Source of the DNA: Dryomyza anilis
Lineage: Eukaryota > Arthropoda > Insecta > Diptera > Dryomyzidae
Length of the DNA stretch: 64,000 nucleotides
NCBI GenBank assembly: GCA_951804985.1
Contig: OX638133.1
Location: forward strand, 23,404,963-23,468,962
Reading direction: 5' to 3'
Each line of letters begins with the position of its first letter. Within the stretch, counting starts at the first letter, position 1. The notes beneath the pieces were generated by a model that was not told the origin of the DNA, ran no database searches, and was given only the letters and a program-made list of their open reading frames with translations. A program made the position numbers and the translations under genes. Positions 24,053 to 37,000 of this stretch are shown piece after piece.

Positions 24053-25139
24053 TTAATGATACTTCTTAGATTCATTATTGAATCTAAGAAGGCTATTGTG
24101 TGATAGAGAGTGAAGCTGATCCTCTCTCATCACGTCTGTGCCAAAGATCTGCCTTCTAATTCCAGAAAATGCTGGACAGTCACAGAGATAGTGCTCTGTG
24201 GTGCCAGTTTCTTCGTAGCAGGCAGAACATAAGGCGCTTTCGGCCAGGCCGATTGCGTTCATGTGTTTTTCACATGCGTTGTGTCCCGTTAGAAGTCCCG
24301 TCAGTTTTCTGCACTCTTTTCTACTTAAGGAAAGTAGAAACGAGGCCGATCGGGTCGGAGGCGACCCAAGAGCTGATGACGAATTTTCCCGTAGATGCAG
24401 GTAGTCCAAGCACAGGTTCTGGTCCAAATGGATTATCCTCAGATCCAGCACGTGCTAGTTCGTCAGATGTTCATTGCCCGAAACTCCTTTATGGCCCGGC
24501 ACCCAAATCAGTTTCAGTGTATTGTATTTACCAACACAATTGAGACGTGATCTGCATTGACGTACAATTTTGGATGTGATGACCTGGTTGTTCAAAGCCA
24601 TAAGAGCAGCCTGACTATCGCTGCAAACTGATATAGCCCTGTTCTGCCATCTATTATCCGCAATGTAGTCCATAGCCATAAGTATAGCATAGACTTCGGC
24701 TTGAAATACCGAGGCATTGTCGCCTAAGGCGATGTGAAGTCTGCGGTCATCCGGTTCCACAAACACTCCTGCACCAGATCCCTGATCGGTTCTGGAGCCG
24801 TCTGTGAAAATGCGGTGTGACCCTCTACCTGGCTCACAGTCAGGCGTTAGCCAGTCTTGAATGTCAGGTTGGCAGACCTCAAAATTTCGTCTTGGTAATA
24901 TTTCTGTTATCATTGCATCAGAGGGCATCTCCAGTAGACAGGTGTCTAATGGAGTGTCAAGTGCAATGTCAGAGATATTCCAGGGAACATTAAACCAGAA
25001 ACCACCTCGTTTTAGTCTCCAGCAGCCTTTCATGGCTTCGCCTCTGATGAAGATGTCAAGTGGTGGTAGGTTTAAGATTGCATTCAGTGGTGGACCAGGT
25101 GTAGTGGGAAAGGCACCCGTAACACCCACCCGTAACACC
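24053..25139 (-). pseudogene. Non-LTR retrotransposon ORF2 C-terminal fragment (RNase H plus Cys-His knuckle)
   Basis: Minus-strand coding begins abruptly within the segment after the RT core (TGAFPTTPGPPLNAILNLPP, then DIFIRGEAMK). It continues through an RNase H domain: IFTDGS with the first Asp, QAEVYAI with Glu, CSDSQAAL with Asp, and WVPGHKGVSGNE with the His. Near the end comes a knuckle CSACYEETGTTEHYLCDCPA, typical after RNase H in several insect LINE clades. A one-base loss near 24459 stops the frame (HLTN*), and a second shift near 24325-24335 restores it, so the intervening stretch (DELARAGSEDNPFG onward) is readable only in another frame. The element is 5'-truncated at about 25139 next to a short duplication of CACCCGTAACACC. 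I cannot name the clade from this part alone. Confidence 0.9.
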
Positions 25140-25278
25140 CAGAAATCATATCACTATTAAAAATAGTAACTCCAACTAAAATTTATCAAAGGACTTGGTC
25201 TGTAATATTTTTAAAGATGCGGCAAAACACATTAAACTACAAAAACAAAAAGTCATGGAATGTCGGTAAATAGCTTTT

Positions 25279-25975
25279 TATACCCTACACTAAGAGTGAA
25301 AGGGTATATTCAGTTTGGTACGCCGTTTGTAACACCCAGAAGAAAGCATCTCCGGTATGGAAAAGTATATATATTCTTGATCAGTATGACCTCCTGAGTC
25401 GATTTAGCGATGACCGTCTGTCCGTATATCTGTCCACCTGTCTGTCAGTTGAAATCCCTACTACTTAAAAAATTGAAGAGTTAGATAAATGAAACTTAAA
25501 ATTTAGAGTACTTATATACCTACGCTGTATGTGCGAAAAAATTGGCGAGATCCATTGTGACCTGTGATCTGACCATTTATATTCAAATAACTCATATAAA
25601 ATTTACATCTACAGTTCAATTTTACTGTATACGTGCTTAGGTAAACTTTTTTGGTCAAATATATATTGACTTCATGCTCAAATACATGCAAATAACGTTT
25701 TCCCTCGAAATGACTTGTGGTTCCCAAAAAAAAAAAATTGAAATTCGGTACACATACCCATTTGTAAATATGGGTATCAAATGAATGAAAATTCTTCAGC
25801 GATTGAAAGTTTGTAGTTATTTTCAGGACTCGTATATACTGGTGACCTATATACCACTTTGAATGGTAACCACACATATGTGTAGGGTATTTATAGTCAA
25901 CTTAGACCGACTATAATTTTGATAATCCGAACTATCATACTATAAAATGTCCCTACTTTAAAATTTCCCAACTGG
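25279..25975 (+). repeat. ~720-bp dispersed repeat, copy 1
   Basis: It begins TATACCCTACACTAAGAGTG and contains GTACGCCGTTTGTAACACCC, TGATCAGTATGACCTCCTGA and GTCTGTCCG words, with AAAATTTCCCAACTGG at the end. Opposite-orientation copies lie at 38870-39560 and 42393-43126. The start holds a small hairpin (TATACCCT...AGGGTATA). Similar sequences are common in fly genomes. No long coding frame is conserved among copies. Confidence 0.85.
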
Positions 25976-26090
25976 TTTTTTATTCTAAAAAGTCACAATG
26001 AAGTGTCTAAATTTTTGATAGCAATTTTTCTTAAAAATTATACTCAATAGGAAAAAACTGAATTGTCGGGTAGGGTCGAGTAGGGCTGTA

Positions 26091-26522
26091 CCCTAGTAGA
26101 AATTTTGGTAGGGCCATGTTCATGAAGTGATCATGTCATTATTTGAGATGATCGGTATATGACCCATAGGTCCATAATGTCCTTGTAACGCAGTGTCCTG
26201 ATCATGTATTGACCTCAGGCCATGATCATGTACTGATCGGGCAATTCCCCATTTTAATATTTACCCGACAATTTCCTTGTCTGAGCCCGAGCATAATAGG
26301 GTTTCTCTCATTAATCTCGATCATTGCCCGATGCTAATTTCGTTATGAGGAACAAATAATGTAGCTATGATCGGGAACATTGACTGTTTAGATAATGTAA
26401 ACCCTGCTATGGTAAGCATGATAAGGGCATGCAAAGGCAATGATCATATTTTCTCTACTAGGGATTACCCAACGAAATGCCGATCATTTCCCAATGGCGC
26501 ATCGGGAAAATTTCTACTAGGG
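26091..26522 (+). mobile_element. MITE with 15-bp CCCTAGTAGAAATTT inverted ends (right copy, intact)
   Basis: The 432-bp element starts CCCTAGTAGAAATTT and ends in its exact inverse AAATTTCTACTAGGG, flanked by TA on both sides. TA duplication and short TIRs suggest mobilisation by a Tc1/mariner-type transposase. Internal GATCATG/CATGATC words give extra dyad symmetry. It has no coding capacity. Confidence 0.88.
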
Positions 26523-28714
26523 TAAAAAAAAAAAATAACATCTAAGAAAACCATTAGCTCAAACAAAATGCATAAAAACTAAAGAAAAAAAAAATCAAAC
26601 AAAGAACTAAACCTAAAAATGCCAATTCTAAAACATAAAATGCCTATTCAAAAATTATAAATATTTTTAAAAAGACCTTAAAAAATATAAAAGGATTAAA
26701 AAATCATCATTTGAAAACAAACCGGACTACGTAAATTTTAAACAATGCAAAAAAGTGTCAAAATAGAAACAAAAAGAGTCAGCTACACAATGTTGGCGTG
26801 ATTTATATACAAAAATCAAATTACTGTTTTTATTTCATTTTAGAACATGTTAAACATGACGAAAATAACTGCAAAAGCTGGCAAATATTGTGTTACTTTT
26901 TTTTCATTTTGTTTTCCTAGAATTGGAGTTTTCAAATGAATGCAATGGGTGAAAGGATCCCAACCGCAGATGCAAACAATAGCAGACAGACTGGCAAACA
27001 TGCAGACAGTTGTACAAACAGACAGACAGACAGCAAACTAAACATTTACATCTGTAGCTACTTACATACACTAACACTTATTTAGCCGCATACACCACAC
27101 ACAAAGGGTCACTGACACGCTGCGCCACCCACTGGACAGGATTAGCGTCCGAGCGCAACAGTCGCGTGAAATCCCTGTCACGTGACGACGGAGCAGCAAC
27201 GTGTCAGCAACATTTCAACCGCACATGCAAAGCGAAACTCCTGACAGTCCTGTGATACTACTTCACAGGACTCGAAGGAAATATAAGCTAACCCGAAGCG
27301 AAGCAAAGTATGAAGTAAGACAGACAAAAAATTTACAAATTAAATCGGAAATAAATACGCTGACATGTGACCATTGCCAAATAGAAGACAAACACTTTAA
27401 TAAAATATAAAAAAAAACTTTAAAAATAAAAAAAGAACACAGACAAAATTTTATTTATTTGGGTATGCAAATTAATTGAGTTCAATTCACATTATTTGCA
27501 ATTAAATTAGATATATCTTCAAAATATTATTGTAAGCGGTTTATCTGAGAAAAATCACGTTCGTGAAAAAACCACAAAATTGTATTAAAAAAACATATAT
27601 ATAATTTTGTTCAGACTTCTCTGCCCATGTATATTTCTATGTTGTGCTGAATTCTCGATGTTGATTTTTTGAAAAACAATACTTCCCAGAACGACGGACT
27701 TTGGACTGAAATTTTGTTTGCTATTGTTTTCTTGGATCAGTTGTGATCACGGTAAACCAAAAAAAAAAAAACACACACGCAACTCCAAGAACAAAATAGA
27801 CAAAGCTATTTGTTTCTGCTTTCTTCGATACGCTAGTGTCGTTTGTTGTTTGTGAAGTTTGCACTTGCACTAAAATTAAACATTATTATATTTTTATGCT
27901 TTCTTTGGTGTTTATAATAATGAAGTTCTCTTAAATTGAGTTTTATGCTTTAATTTGTAATATAAAAAATGTTATTTTTAATATATAAACATTTTAAAGG
28001 TGTACCTATTTGAGTGTTAAGCTTTTTGTGTGTTTTCGCTATTTTGTTTTACATATCTTTTGATTCTTTTGAAAGCGCAACAACAAAAATATGCGTATCA
28101 AAACAAGTGTTCGATTTTTCGCGGGAAATTGTTTTGTACAACAAACACAATTCGTGGGTGTTGTTGTACAAGCAGTTGTTCTTGCCAACTGGATGGTTGT
28201 ATTAAAATACACACACATGCAATGTGTGTCTAAAACGATATCGTTGTTTTTGTCGTTATGAAAACGAAACAAGAAAGAAAACCAATCGAAACCGAAATCG
28301 TTATTCTTTTAGGTTTCAACCTTTGGTTTTGACTAGTTTCTGGAAAACGCTAAATCACTTTCATGATTTTCAGTAGATCTTAAATACTAAAAAAAACGAA
28401 AATTAAAAATTGTCTAAAAAATACTAATTTTCAAAGTATATAACCAAATATTTTAAAATCGTATTTGCCAAATTGTATTTATTATTATACCAAAATTAGT
28501 CTTGACTATTTGCAATAAAACAGCGTTTATATTTTTTGGAAGGCTATTTTTCAACAGTACCGTATTTTTATTTATTCTAAATTAGGAGTGAAAAGTGCTT
28601 AAATTCCGAATTCCATTTTTTTTTAAATAGAAAAAATAGAATAGAAAAAATACTTAATAAGCATTCAAAATCTGCACCAACGAATTATATAAAATTGATG
28701 TATTATACATATGT
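26523..28714. other. Unique intergenic DNA, no gene seen
   Basis: A GC-richer island at 26930-27400 has CAGACAGA tracts. The rest is AT-rich with A-runs. The short frames at 27201 and 28014-28272 have no motif or splice support. Confidence 0.45.
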
Positions 28715-29801
28715 TACTAGCTGGACCCGTGCACGACTCGTGCCAAGATTTTGTGAATTCATAGATATATTTAATAGATTTTATTAATATAAAAAAAAAA
28801 CATGTTTATTATTTTTTTATATCAGGGGCCCGTGCTTCGCTGTGGTATTTTTTATTGGTTTTATAAATGTAGTAACCAAATAATAATTCTCCGCCAAAAC
28901 AACTTTTCTCAAAGACAATTCAGACTGTAGAATATTTCGCCGTAGAATTCTTCCCAGTAGTAATCTTCGCCGTAAAATTCTTCCCTATAGAACGCTTTAC
29001 TGTAGAATTCTTCCCCGTAGAGTTTTTCCCAGTAGAAGTTTTAGTGTTGTTAGTTTTAATGTGGTGATTTTTAGTGTGTTGAATTTTTAGTGTGTTGAAT
29101 TTTTAGTGTGGTGAGTTTTAGTGTGGTGAGTTTTAGTGTGGTGAGTTTCGGTATGCTGAGTTTTAGTGTGGTGAGTTTTAGTGTGGTGAATTTTTAGTGT
29201 GGTGAGTTTTAGTGTGGTGAGTTTCGGTGTGGTGAGTTTTTAGTATGGTGAGTTTAAGTGTAGTGAGTTTTAGTGTGGTGAATTTTTAGTGTGGTGAGTT
29301 TTAGTGTGGTGAGTTTCGGTGTGGTGAGTTTTTAGTGTGGTGAGTTTTAGTGTGGTGAATTTTTAGTGTGGTGAGTTTTAGTGTGGTGAGCTTTATTGTG
29401 TTGAGTTTTAGTGTGGTGAGTTTTAGTGTGGTGAATTTTGTTGTGGTGAGTTTTAGTGGGGTGAGTTTTGGTGTGATGAGTTTTAGTATGGTGAATTTTT
29501 AGTGTGGTGAGTTTCAGTGTGGTGAATTTTAGTGTGGTGAGTTTTAGTGTGGTGAATTTTAGTTTTTTAGATTGTGTATGTGCTAAGTTATGTCGTTTTG
29601 AAAGTTTATGTTGTATGGGAGGTACCACGCCCCTTTGTCCAATCCCGCCCATATATAGCTTATGACACCCTCCGGACTCCTTAGTATCCTGTGGCAAAAT
29701 TTTAGTTAAATCGGTTCAGCGGTTTAGACGTGATGCTGGAACAAACAGACAGACCGACAGACTGATTGACAGACGGACCAAGAGTTTTATATATATAGAT
29801 A
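28715..29801 (+). mobile_element. Transposon-like repeat with internal 14-15-bp minisatellite
   Basis: It starts TACTAGCTGGACCCGTGCAC and ends AGTTTTATATATATAGAT after a GACAGAC-rich segment preceded by AAATCGGTTCAGCGGTTTAG. This start/end architecture is widespread among arthropod dispersed repeats; I do not assign a class. The middle (29040-29570) is a tandem array of TTTTAGTGTGGTGAG (about 35 units). The flanking unit GTAGAATTCTTCCC(C/A) is repeated about five times at 28930-29035. Confidence 0.75.
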
Positions 29802-30777
29802 ACGTTTTGAGTAGTTTAGACGGACGTTTTCCAAATTTTTATCGAAAAACTATATAAATTTAATTTTTTTCGTATTCGTTTTTCGCTGTTATAGAATTTG
29901 AATTTTTTAATACAAAATAAACATGTTTCAATCGAACTTAATCTGTTGAGGTTCTGTGATATGAATTAAATTTGATTTTAGATATAGAATATTTGAATTC
30001 CGAAATTAAATTTTCGAGCGATTAATCGATATTTTTATATTTTATGTTTAAAATTTAGTTTTTCTTTCAAATATTTAAAATTTTTGATTAAAATTTAAAT
30101 TTTAGTTAAATGTAAAATTTTCAAAATTTTTTAATTTATTTTCAATTTTAAGTGTTTTTGTGTTAAATCAAATTTAAGAATTTTAAAATCATATTAATTA
30201 AAAAATATATTGTAATTTTCACTATTGCACATATTAATAAAAATTTAATAATATTTTTAAAATAATATATCATATTAAAAAAAAACTACTAATGAAATGT
30301 GCAATAAAAATCCGATAATTGCAAATTAAAATAATTTCACATTTATTATTGTTTCATAATCTCATCGCTTTTGTTGTCAATAAAAAAACCTTTATTTTTT
30401 AATGCCAACTAAAGTGCTAATAAATAATTAATTAATATATTTTAATTAATTGTTTATTGTATCAAAAAAAAAAAGAAAAAATATATTTTTTACTCTTAGT
30501 TTTAGTTCATTTATTTTACATTTAAAATGCTCTACAAAAGTTACAATTTGTTATTTTTAATTTGTATTATTATTAATTGTTTTCAATTTCAATTTAAATA
30601 TAGATTTAATTAATTTAGCAATTACAACTATTTAATGCAATTTAAATTTCTTTTTTTTTTACAAAAAAACCAAAAAAAAATGTTTTAAACAAAGTATAAA
30701 AACTGTTTTTCTTTGAGTGAAGCAACAACTTAAAAGCTCTTAATTTAAATACAAATTTAAATATGCTTAAAGTATTT
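29802..30777. other. AT-rich DNA downstream of the OLF gene
   Basis: Almost entirely A/T with long A and T runs. It may include part of the OLF 3' untranslated region at its right edge. No other feature is seen. Confidence 0.5.
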
Positions 30778-30783
30778 TTTATT
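30778..30783 (-). promoter_or_regulatory. Candidate poly(A) signal for the OLF gene
   Basis: TTTATT on the plus strand reads AATAAA on the minus strand about 150 nt after the TAG stop. AT-rich surroundings contain many chance hexamers, so this is only a plausible site. Confidence 0.3.
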
Positions 30784-30932
30784 TTTGGTTTTTCATCTTC
30801 ATTCTCTTCTTTTCTATTTAAAGTCCTTGCGTATTATTGTTGCAGAGCCTCCGCTGTATTGCGTTTCGGCCTGTCGTGTATTTGTATACGGCCGGCGTGG
30901 CTGTTTGTCTGTCTGCGCCTGTTTTTGCTCTT

Positions 30933-31022
30933 CTATGTGTGACGGTCAGCGGTATCCACCGACTGCTCGTGATAACGTATCGGATATGTGAGCGCATTGC
31001 CCTTGTCCCACGAGTACAATTC
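30933..31022 (-). CDS. OLF gene last coding exon F
   Basis: After a TTTCGCAG acceptor, 29 codons and a TAG stop follow in the frame required by exon E. The peptide starts ELYSWDKGNALTYPIRYHE, the classic last OLF strand (L-Y-x-W-D-x-G-x-x-x-x-Y), and ends TADRHT. It lies about 20.4 kb from exon E. It is recognised by its fit to the domain end and by phase. There are many frames and sites in 20 kb, but the motif match is specific. Confidence 0.88.
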   Translation of the reverse strand, partial: ELYSWDKGNALTYPIRYHEQSVDTADRHT

Positions 31023-34000
31023 CTGCGAAAGAATACAAAAAAAAAAAGAATGAATAACTGAATTATTTGGAAATTTTACTGCGCGCTGATAAAAAGCATT
31101 CGTTGCATTATTTAAATTAAAGTTTATTTGCCATGCTGCCCCCAGTGGATTTCGGAGCCTTGCAATGCCGACTGTTTTGTAGTTTTACCCTTTGTGCTCA
31201 TGATGAACACTATAATGGCTGGGGTGTCAGAATTGGGAGGGCTTCAAATTAGCAAATTATGAATTTTCATATTTGCTTTATATGATTTGGTACTTATATT
31301 CAAAGTTCTTACATTGCACTAACAAAATATCTGCAAATTTTGATTAAAAAGTTATATAACTCTTTGTGGATTAACTGAATAGAGAGATAGTTTCAGTTTT
31401 TCTGTACACAGAAAAAAAATTCTTCAATATGATGAATTTATTCATAAATATTATGAATTTTTTCTCCAACTACCAGATTCCTCATACTGATACCACCGTT
31501 CATTAAATGACATATTAATGAATGCCTTCATTATATATGTGAACGAAATATTCAATACAATAAATGTGAATTGTCATATTGATAAATTTGTTCATAATAA
31601 TTTTTCAAAAAAAAACATATTTCTTATAAAATAATTCGAAAAAAAAGTGTTGTAAAAATTTTGTTTAAAAAAAAATAAAAAAAAAAAAAATTTAATATCG
31701 TCACTACATGCCAAAGGGGCGAATGTGCAATTTTTGACATTTGCGTTTTTTTACATTTTTGAATGTAGTTTATCATCAAGTATGCTGTGTCAAAATCGCA
31801 TGTCATTTTGTTGGATATTTCTAGCCACAACAGACAAAACCAAAATGGTGAAAAATTGTAAATCTTTTCATGCCAAAAGGGCGAATCTTTTCGTTTTTTC
31901 GCCATAACGTTTTATTGGAATAAGATAAAATAGTAGTGTGAAAGCATTTATTGCTTATATTCAAAGCACCTATCGTTCTGCATTATTAATTAAAAATATT
32001 TTGCCAAACATTAATTTGCCATTTGTTATTTGCAGGAAAAAATGTTTGGCAAAATATTTTTAAATAAAGATGCAGTTCGATAGGTGCTTTTAATATAAAC
32101 AATAAATGCCTTTACGCTACTATTTTATCTTATTCCAATAAAAAGTTATGGCGAAAAAACGAAAAGATTCGCCCTTTTGGCATGACAAGATTTTCAATTT
32201 TTCCAATTTCTTAGTTTTTTTGCTTTAATTTCTTATTGGTGCGAGATAAAATAGTAGTTTAAAGGTATTAGTTGTTTGTTTTTAAAGCACCTATCGATTG
32301 GCATCATTATTTTAAAATATTTTGCCAAACATTTATTCCTGCAAATAACAAATGGCAAATTAATGTTTGGCAAAATATTTTTAATTAATTATGCCAATAG
32401 ATAGGTGCTCTAAAAACAAACAATTACTGCCTCTACATTACTATTTTATCTTACGCTAATAAAAACTTATAGCATAAAAATCAAAAAAAATTTTGAAGCA
32501 CTTCAAACTTTAAAATTTGATTTCCCAACATTTTTAAAAATGCACATTCGCCCCTTTGGCATGACAGTGATGCACCCAGAAAAAAATCCATCAAATCCCA
32601 TTAAAATTGGTCAGTATGACAATTATTGATTTAATAGTATACAAAAAATAAATTTTTTCATTAAATCTCAATGGCAATGTCATGGTATTTTCTAGTATTT
32701 ATTTGTATTTTCCGATTAAAACAATAATTTATCCTATTGAATATTTTTAATAGTAAAAAACTATTAATTATATAGTATTTTTTCTGGGTGTATTTCTTAT
32801 ATGTAGTTGATACTTTGTCCCATCAAAATGAAAACACAAATCCAATAAAATATAAATGTAATCAGAAGAATATTTGAGAAGAAAAATCATTTCCCAATTG
32901 TCACTCATAAATAATAAAGATTCCATAATTTTTCAATGTAATCAGAAGACAAATAAAATTTGAAAACATAAAAAAACATCTCAAATGGAATGCGAAACGA
33001 CAAAGACGTACAGACGAATAGCCGGAGATATACGTGAGCAGTGTAAAGTGACAAACAGACAACCGTAGATCCCTGGAAATTCAGTTGCGACTGCAGCGTG
33101 AAAAAGTGCTTTCCGATGTGCAACTATTTGTCTCAAAGGATTTCACTTGAAAACTTCACCTGATGTCTACAGACTGGCGGAGCAGCGTAGCGTAGAAAAC
33201 ATCTGAGAGCAGCAGCTGCTTACGTTGCAGAGATGTTGAAAATCCCTCAAATATGTGTGAAGTATTAATACCTGTAACTAGATCACTGTGTAGTAACTAT
33301 GTTTGGTTTCAAGCTTCCCGTATGTCTGCTCGACTGATGGTCGGGCGGTCTCTCTCGGTCGCTGGGTTGGTCTGTCTATTCCAATGTCTATGCCTTTGTT
33401 CGTACCCATTTATAATGTATGTCAGCCTGTCTGTCTGTCTTTCGGTCTTTCTGTCCTACCTTCCTTCCGCCATTATGTGTTTGTGTTTGTCGTCGTGCCT
33501 TCATGTTTGAGTGCGCACAGCGTGCTGAATGGTAAAGTTTTGCTTCGCACGGCAGAATTTATCTTTCAGGCATCACTGCCACGCTTCAAGTGTTGCGAAT
33601 GCTAACGAGATACACGTACCGATTTTGTGGACGCTACACAAATACAAGAAAAATCGAACAACATACATAAAATCTGTCTATATATAAAATTCTTTTGTAA
33701 ATAGCGGAAGTATCTAAAAGATACATTGAATATAAAAACCACATTTGAATATAAAAAATATTTTTGTCTCTAAAATATAAACATTTTTATCTAAACTATA
33801 CTTTTATATCTCAAAGATATTTTTTTATTTTTTCCTAAAATGTACTTTTGTATCTAAAGATACTTCAGTATCTAAAAGATAATTCAGTATCTAAAAGATA
33901 CTTTAGTATCTAAAAGATACTTTAGTATCTAAAAGATACTTCAGTATCTAAAAGATACTTCAGTATCTAAAAGATACTTCAGTATCTAAAGATACTTCAG

Positions 34001-37000
34001 TATCTAAAAGATACTTCAGTATCTAAAAGATACTTCCGTATATACAAGATGTTTCAGTATTCAAAAGATAATAGATTTATTAGTATCTAAAAGATACTTC
34101 AGTATCTAAAAGATACTTCAGTACCTAAAAGATACTTCAGTATCTAAAAGATACTTCAGTACCTAAAAGATACTTCAGTATCTAAAAGATACTTCAGTAT
34201 CTAAAAGATACTTCAGTATCTAAAAGATACTTTAGTATATACAAGATGTTTCAGTATTCAAAAGATAATAGATTTATTAGTATCTAAAAGATACTTCAAT
34301 ATTTGAAAGATACATCAGTATCTAAAAGATATTTCAGTATTTAAAATATACTTTATTATTTAAAAGATACTTTAGTATCTAAAAGGTACTTCAGTATCTA
34401 AAAGTACAGTATCTAAAAAATACGTTATTATTTAAATGATAAAGATATTGTAGAAACTAAAATATATTATAGAATCTAAAAAATAATTTCGTATTTTAAA
34501 TATAACTTCGTATCTGAAATAATCTTTAGTAACTTAATTTAAAGATACCTTTGTATCAACAGTATACTTTCGTATCAAAAATTTACTTTAATTAAATAAT
34601 TTTGAATAGAAAAGATACTTATGTATCTGAAAGATACTTTTGTATCTGAAAGATACTTTTGTATCTTAAAGATAATTTTGTATCTTAAAGATACTTTTGT
34701 ATCTTAAAGATACTTTTGTATCTTAAAGATACTTTTGTATCTTAAAGATACTTTTGTATCTTAAAGATACTTTTGTATCTTAAAGATACTTTTGTATCTT
34801 AAAGATACTTTTGTATCTTAAAGATACTTTTGTATCTTAAAGATACTTTTGTATCTTAAAAATACTTTTGTATCTAAAAGTTACTTTTAAATATACAATA
34901 TACTTTTGTATCTAAAAGATGATTTTACACATAAAAATTATGCTCAAGCATCTGTTATTTCACTCCAGTCATACAAATATGAATCTCCTTAACAATACAT
35001 TGTATCTTTAGCGGTTTAAGTGTATTTTTCACGCGGTCACCTGCTACACAAAGTTACGAATACAATGCAAGACATACGGTGCAAAGCAAAAAGTCACAAA
35101 TGTCGAGGCCAGGACTCCGGCTCTTAGTGCGACGCAGATGCCGGCGCACAGATTGCAAAACTAAATCCCAAGTGAAACTCGAACGTTGCAATTGTGACAT
35201 TGATGAGCCTTGACATGTACCTGCTACATTTATCTACAGACGGAATGGCACACGTACGCATTACCACAAATACAAAGACCAACACAGAGACATACTAACG
35301 GCTCTAATAATTCGAAGAATGCACAGAAGACGAAGAAGTGGAAAACGATGATGATGACGATTTATATGACTACAAAAATATGCACATTCTTAGTATTTTC
35401 CGGTATTTTTGCGTTATCATTGTTGCGCTTTTGTTGTGAAATTAAATTTTGCACATTCGCACAGACATACACACATCAGCATAAAAGCCTTTTGATGGAC
35501 CCCGCAATGACACATGCCATTGTCTTGTTGTTGTGTGTGCCGGAAGGAGCCTTCTGATGTTTATGTTGATGTCGAGCAATGTCGTCCTTGGTGCTGCCAT
35601 TGTGATGTTCTATGGCGAACGTACGAAATACATTATGATGGTTGCACAAAATTTATAGTTTTGATGGCTCAACGCACGCAGACTTTTATAAGATATCCCA
35701 TACACACATATACACACAAATACATTTTGTGCTAAATATCGAACATGTGTTGGGAGGCATCACACCATTCTATCGTACCATCCTATTTCGTATCGATACC
35801 ATGTCATACGATACGATGTCATACCATACGATGCGATACGAACCATTTTGTCCACTCGAGTGTGTAACAGATTTTATTAAAAGATTTATTCATAGACATG
35901 TTACACATTATTTGCCAAGGTATGAAATATTTATGAGAGCTGAGATCATTTTATGCGCCCTGGCACTATTGACCTTTTTGCGGTTTAATATTGTTGCTGT
36001 TACTGGTATCAGGACATGCAAGAAATTTCATTTAATTTTTGGTTAAACTTAACAAAGAACATTTAATCGATTTGCTATTTAATTTTGTGGGCGGTACTGA
36101 TAACCAATAACAATAGGTTACACATTTCATTTTCTTTGGGAAAATAAGGAAAGTTCGAGATTGTTACTTTTATAAAGAAAATAAAGTACTTTTAAAGAAA
36201 ATTAAAAAAATATAATAATTTAATATATGTAAATGAATATAGCATTTTTTTTTAATGTACTATAATATAGTACATTAAAAAAGTAACAAACAGTTCAATT
36301 TACTCATTTCATTTTCTTAGGGAAAATGAGGAAAGTTCGAGATTGGTACTTTTATAAAGAAAATAAATTACTTGTAAAGCAAATCAAAAGAAACAACATA
36401 ATTTGATATATGTACATATATGAAAATGGTATTTTTTCAAGGTACCATATATTTTTCTGAAAAATAGCTATCTATGAAATGTATCCATCAATTTCTGGGA
36501 CTAATTGATTAATTTAAATTTCAATTTATATTTTTCCTAGTTGCTTAATTAATTTTTGATTTTAATTTTTGTAAAATAATACAATACGTTATTATCATGC
36601 CAAAGGGGCGAATGTGTAATTTTTAACATTTGTGTTTTTTTTTTACATTTTTGAATGTAGTTTATCCTCAAGTATACTGTGTCAAAATCGTGTGTGATTT
36701 TGTTGGCTATTTCTACTTAGACACACCGAAAGGGAAAATTCGAAAAATTGAAAATATTGTCATGCTAAAAGGGCGTATCTTTTAGTTTTTTTGCCATAAT
36801 TTTTTATTGGTATAAGAAAAATTAGTGTTGTCAAAGCATTAATTGTTTGTTTTTAATGCACCTATCGATCAATATCAATATTTTAAAATATTTTTTTTAA
36901 TTTTTATCATTTGCACGAAAAATGTTTGGCAAAATATTTTCAAGTAATGATGCCAATTGATAGGTGCTTTAAAAACAAACTATTACCAATAAAGAGTTAT

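Noticed and set aside
24169..25160. Plus-strand frames across the LINE fragment
   Set aside because: Shadows of the minus-strand RNase H region, which has clear motifs.
29347..29697. 116-residue frame with THHTKTHHTK repeats
   Set aside because: Translated minisatellite inside a transposon-like repeat.
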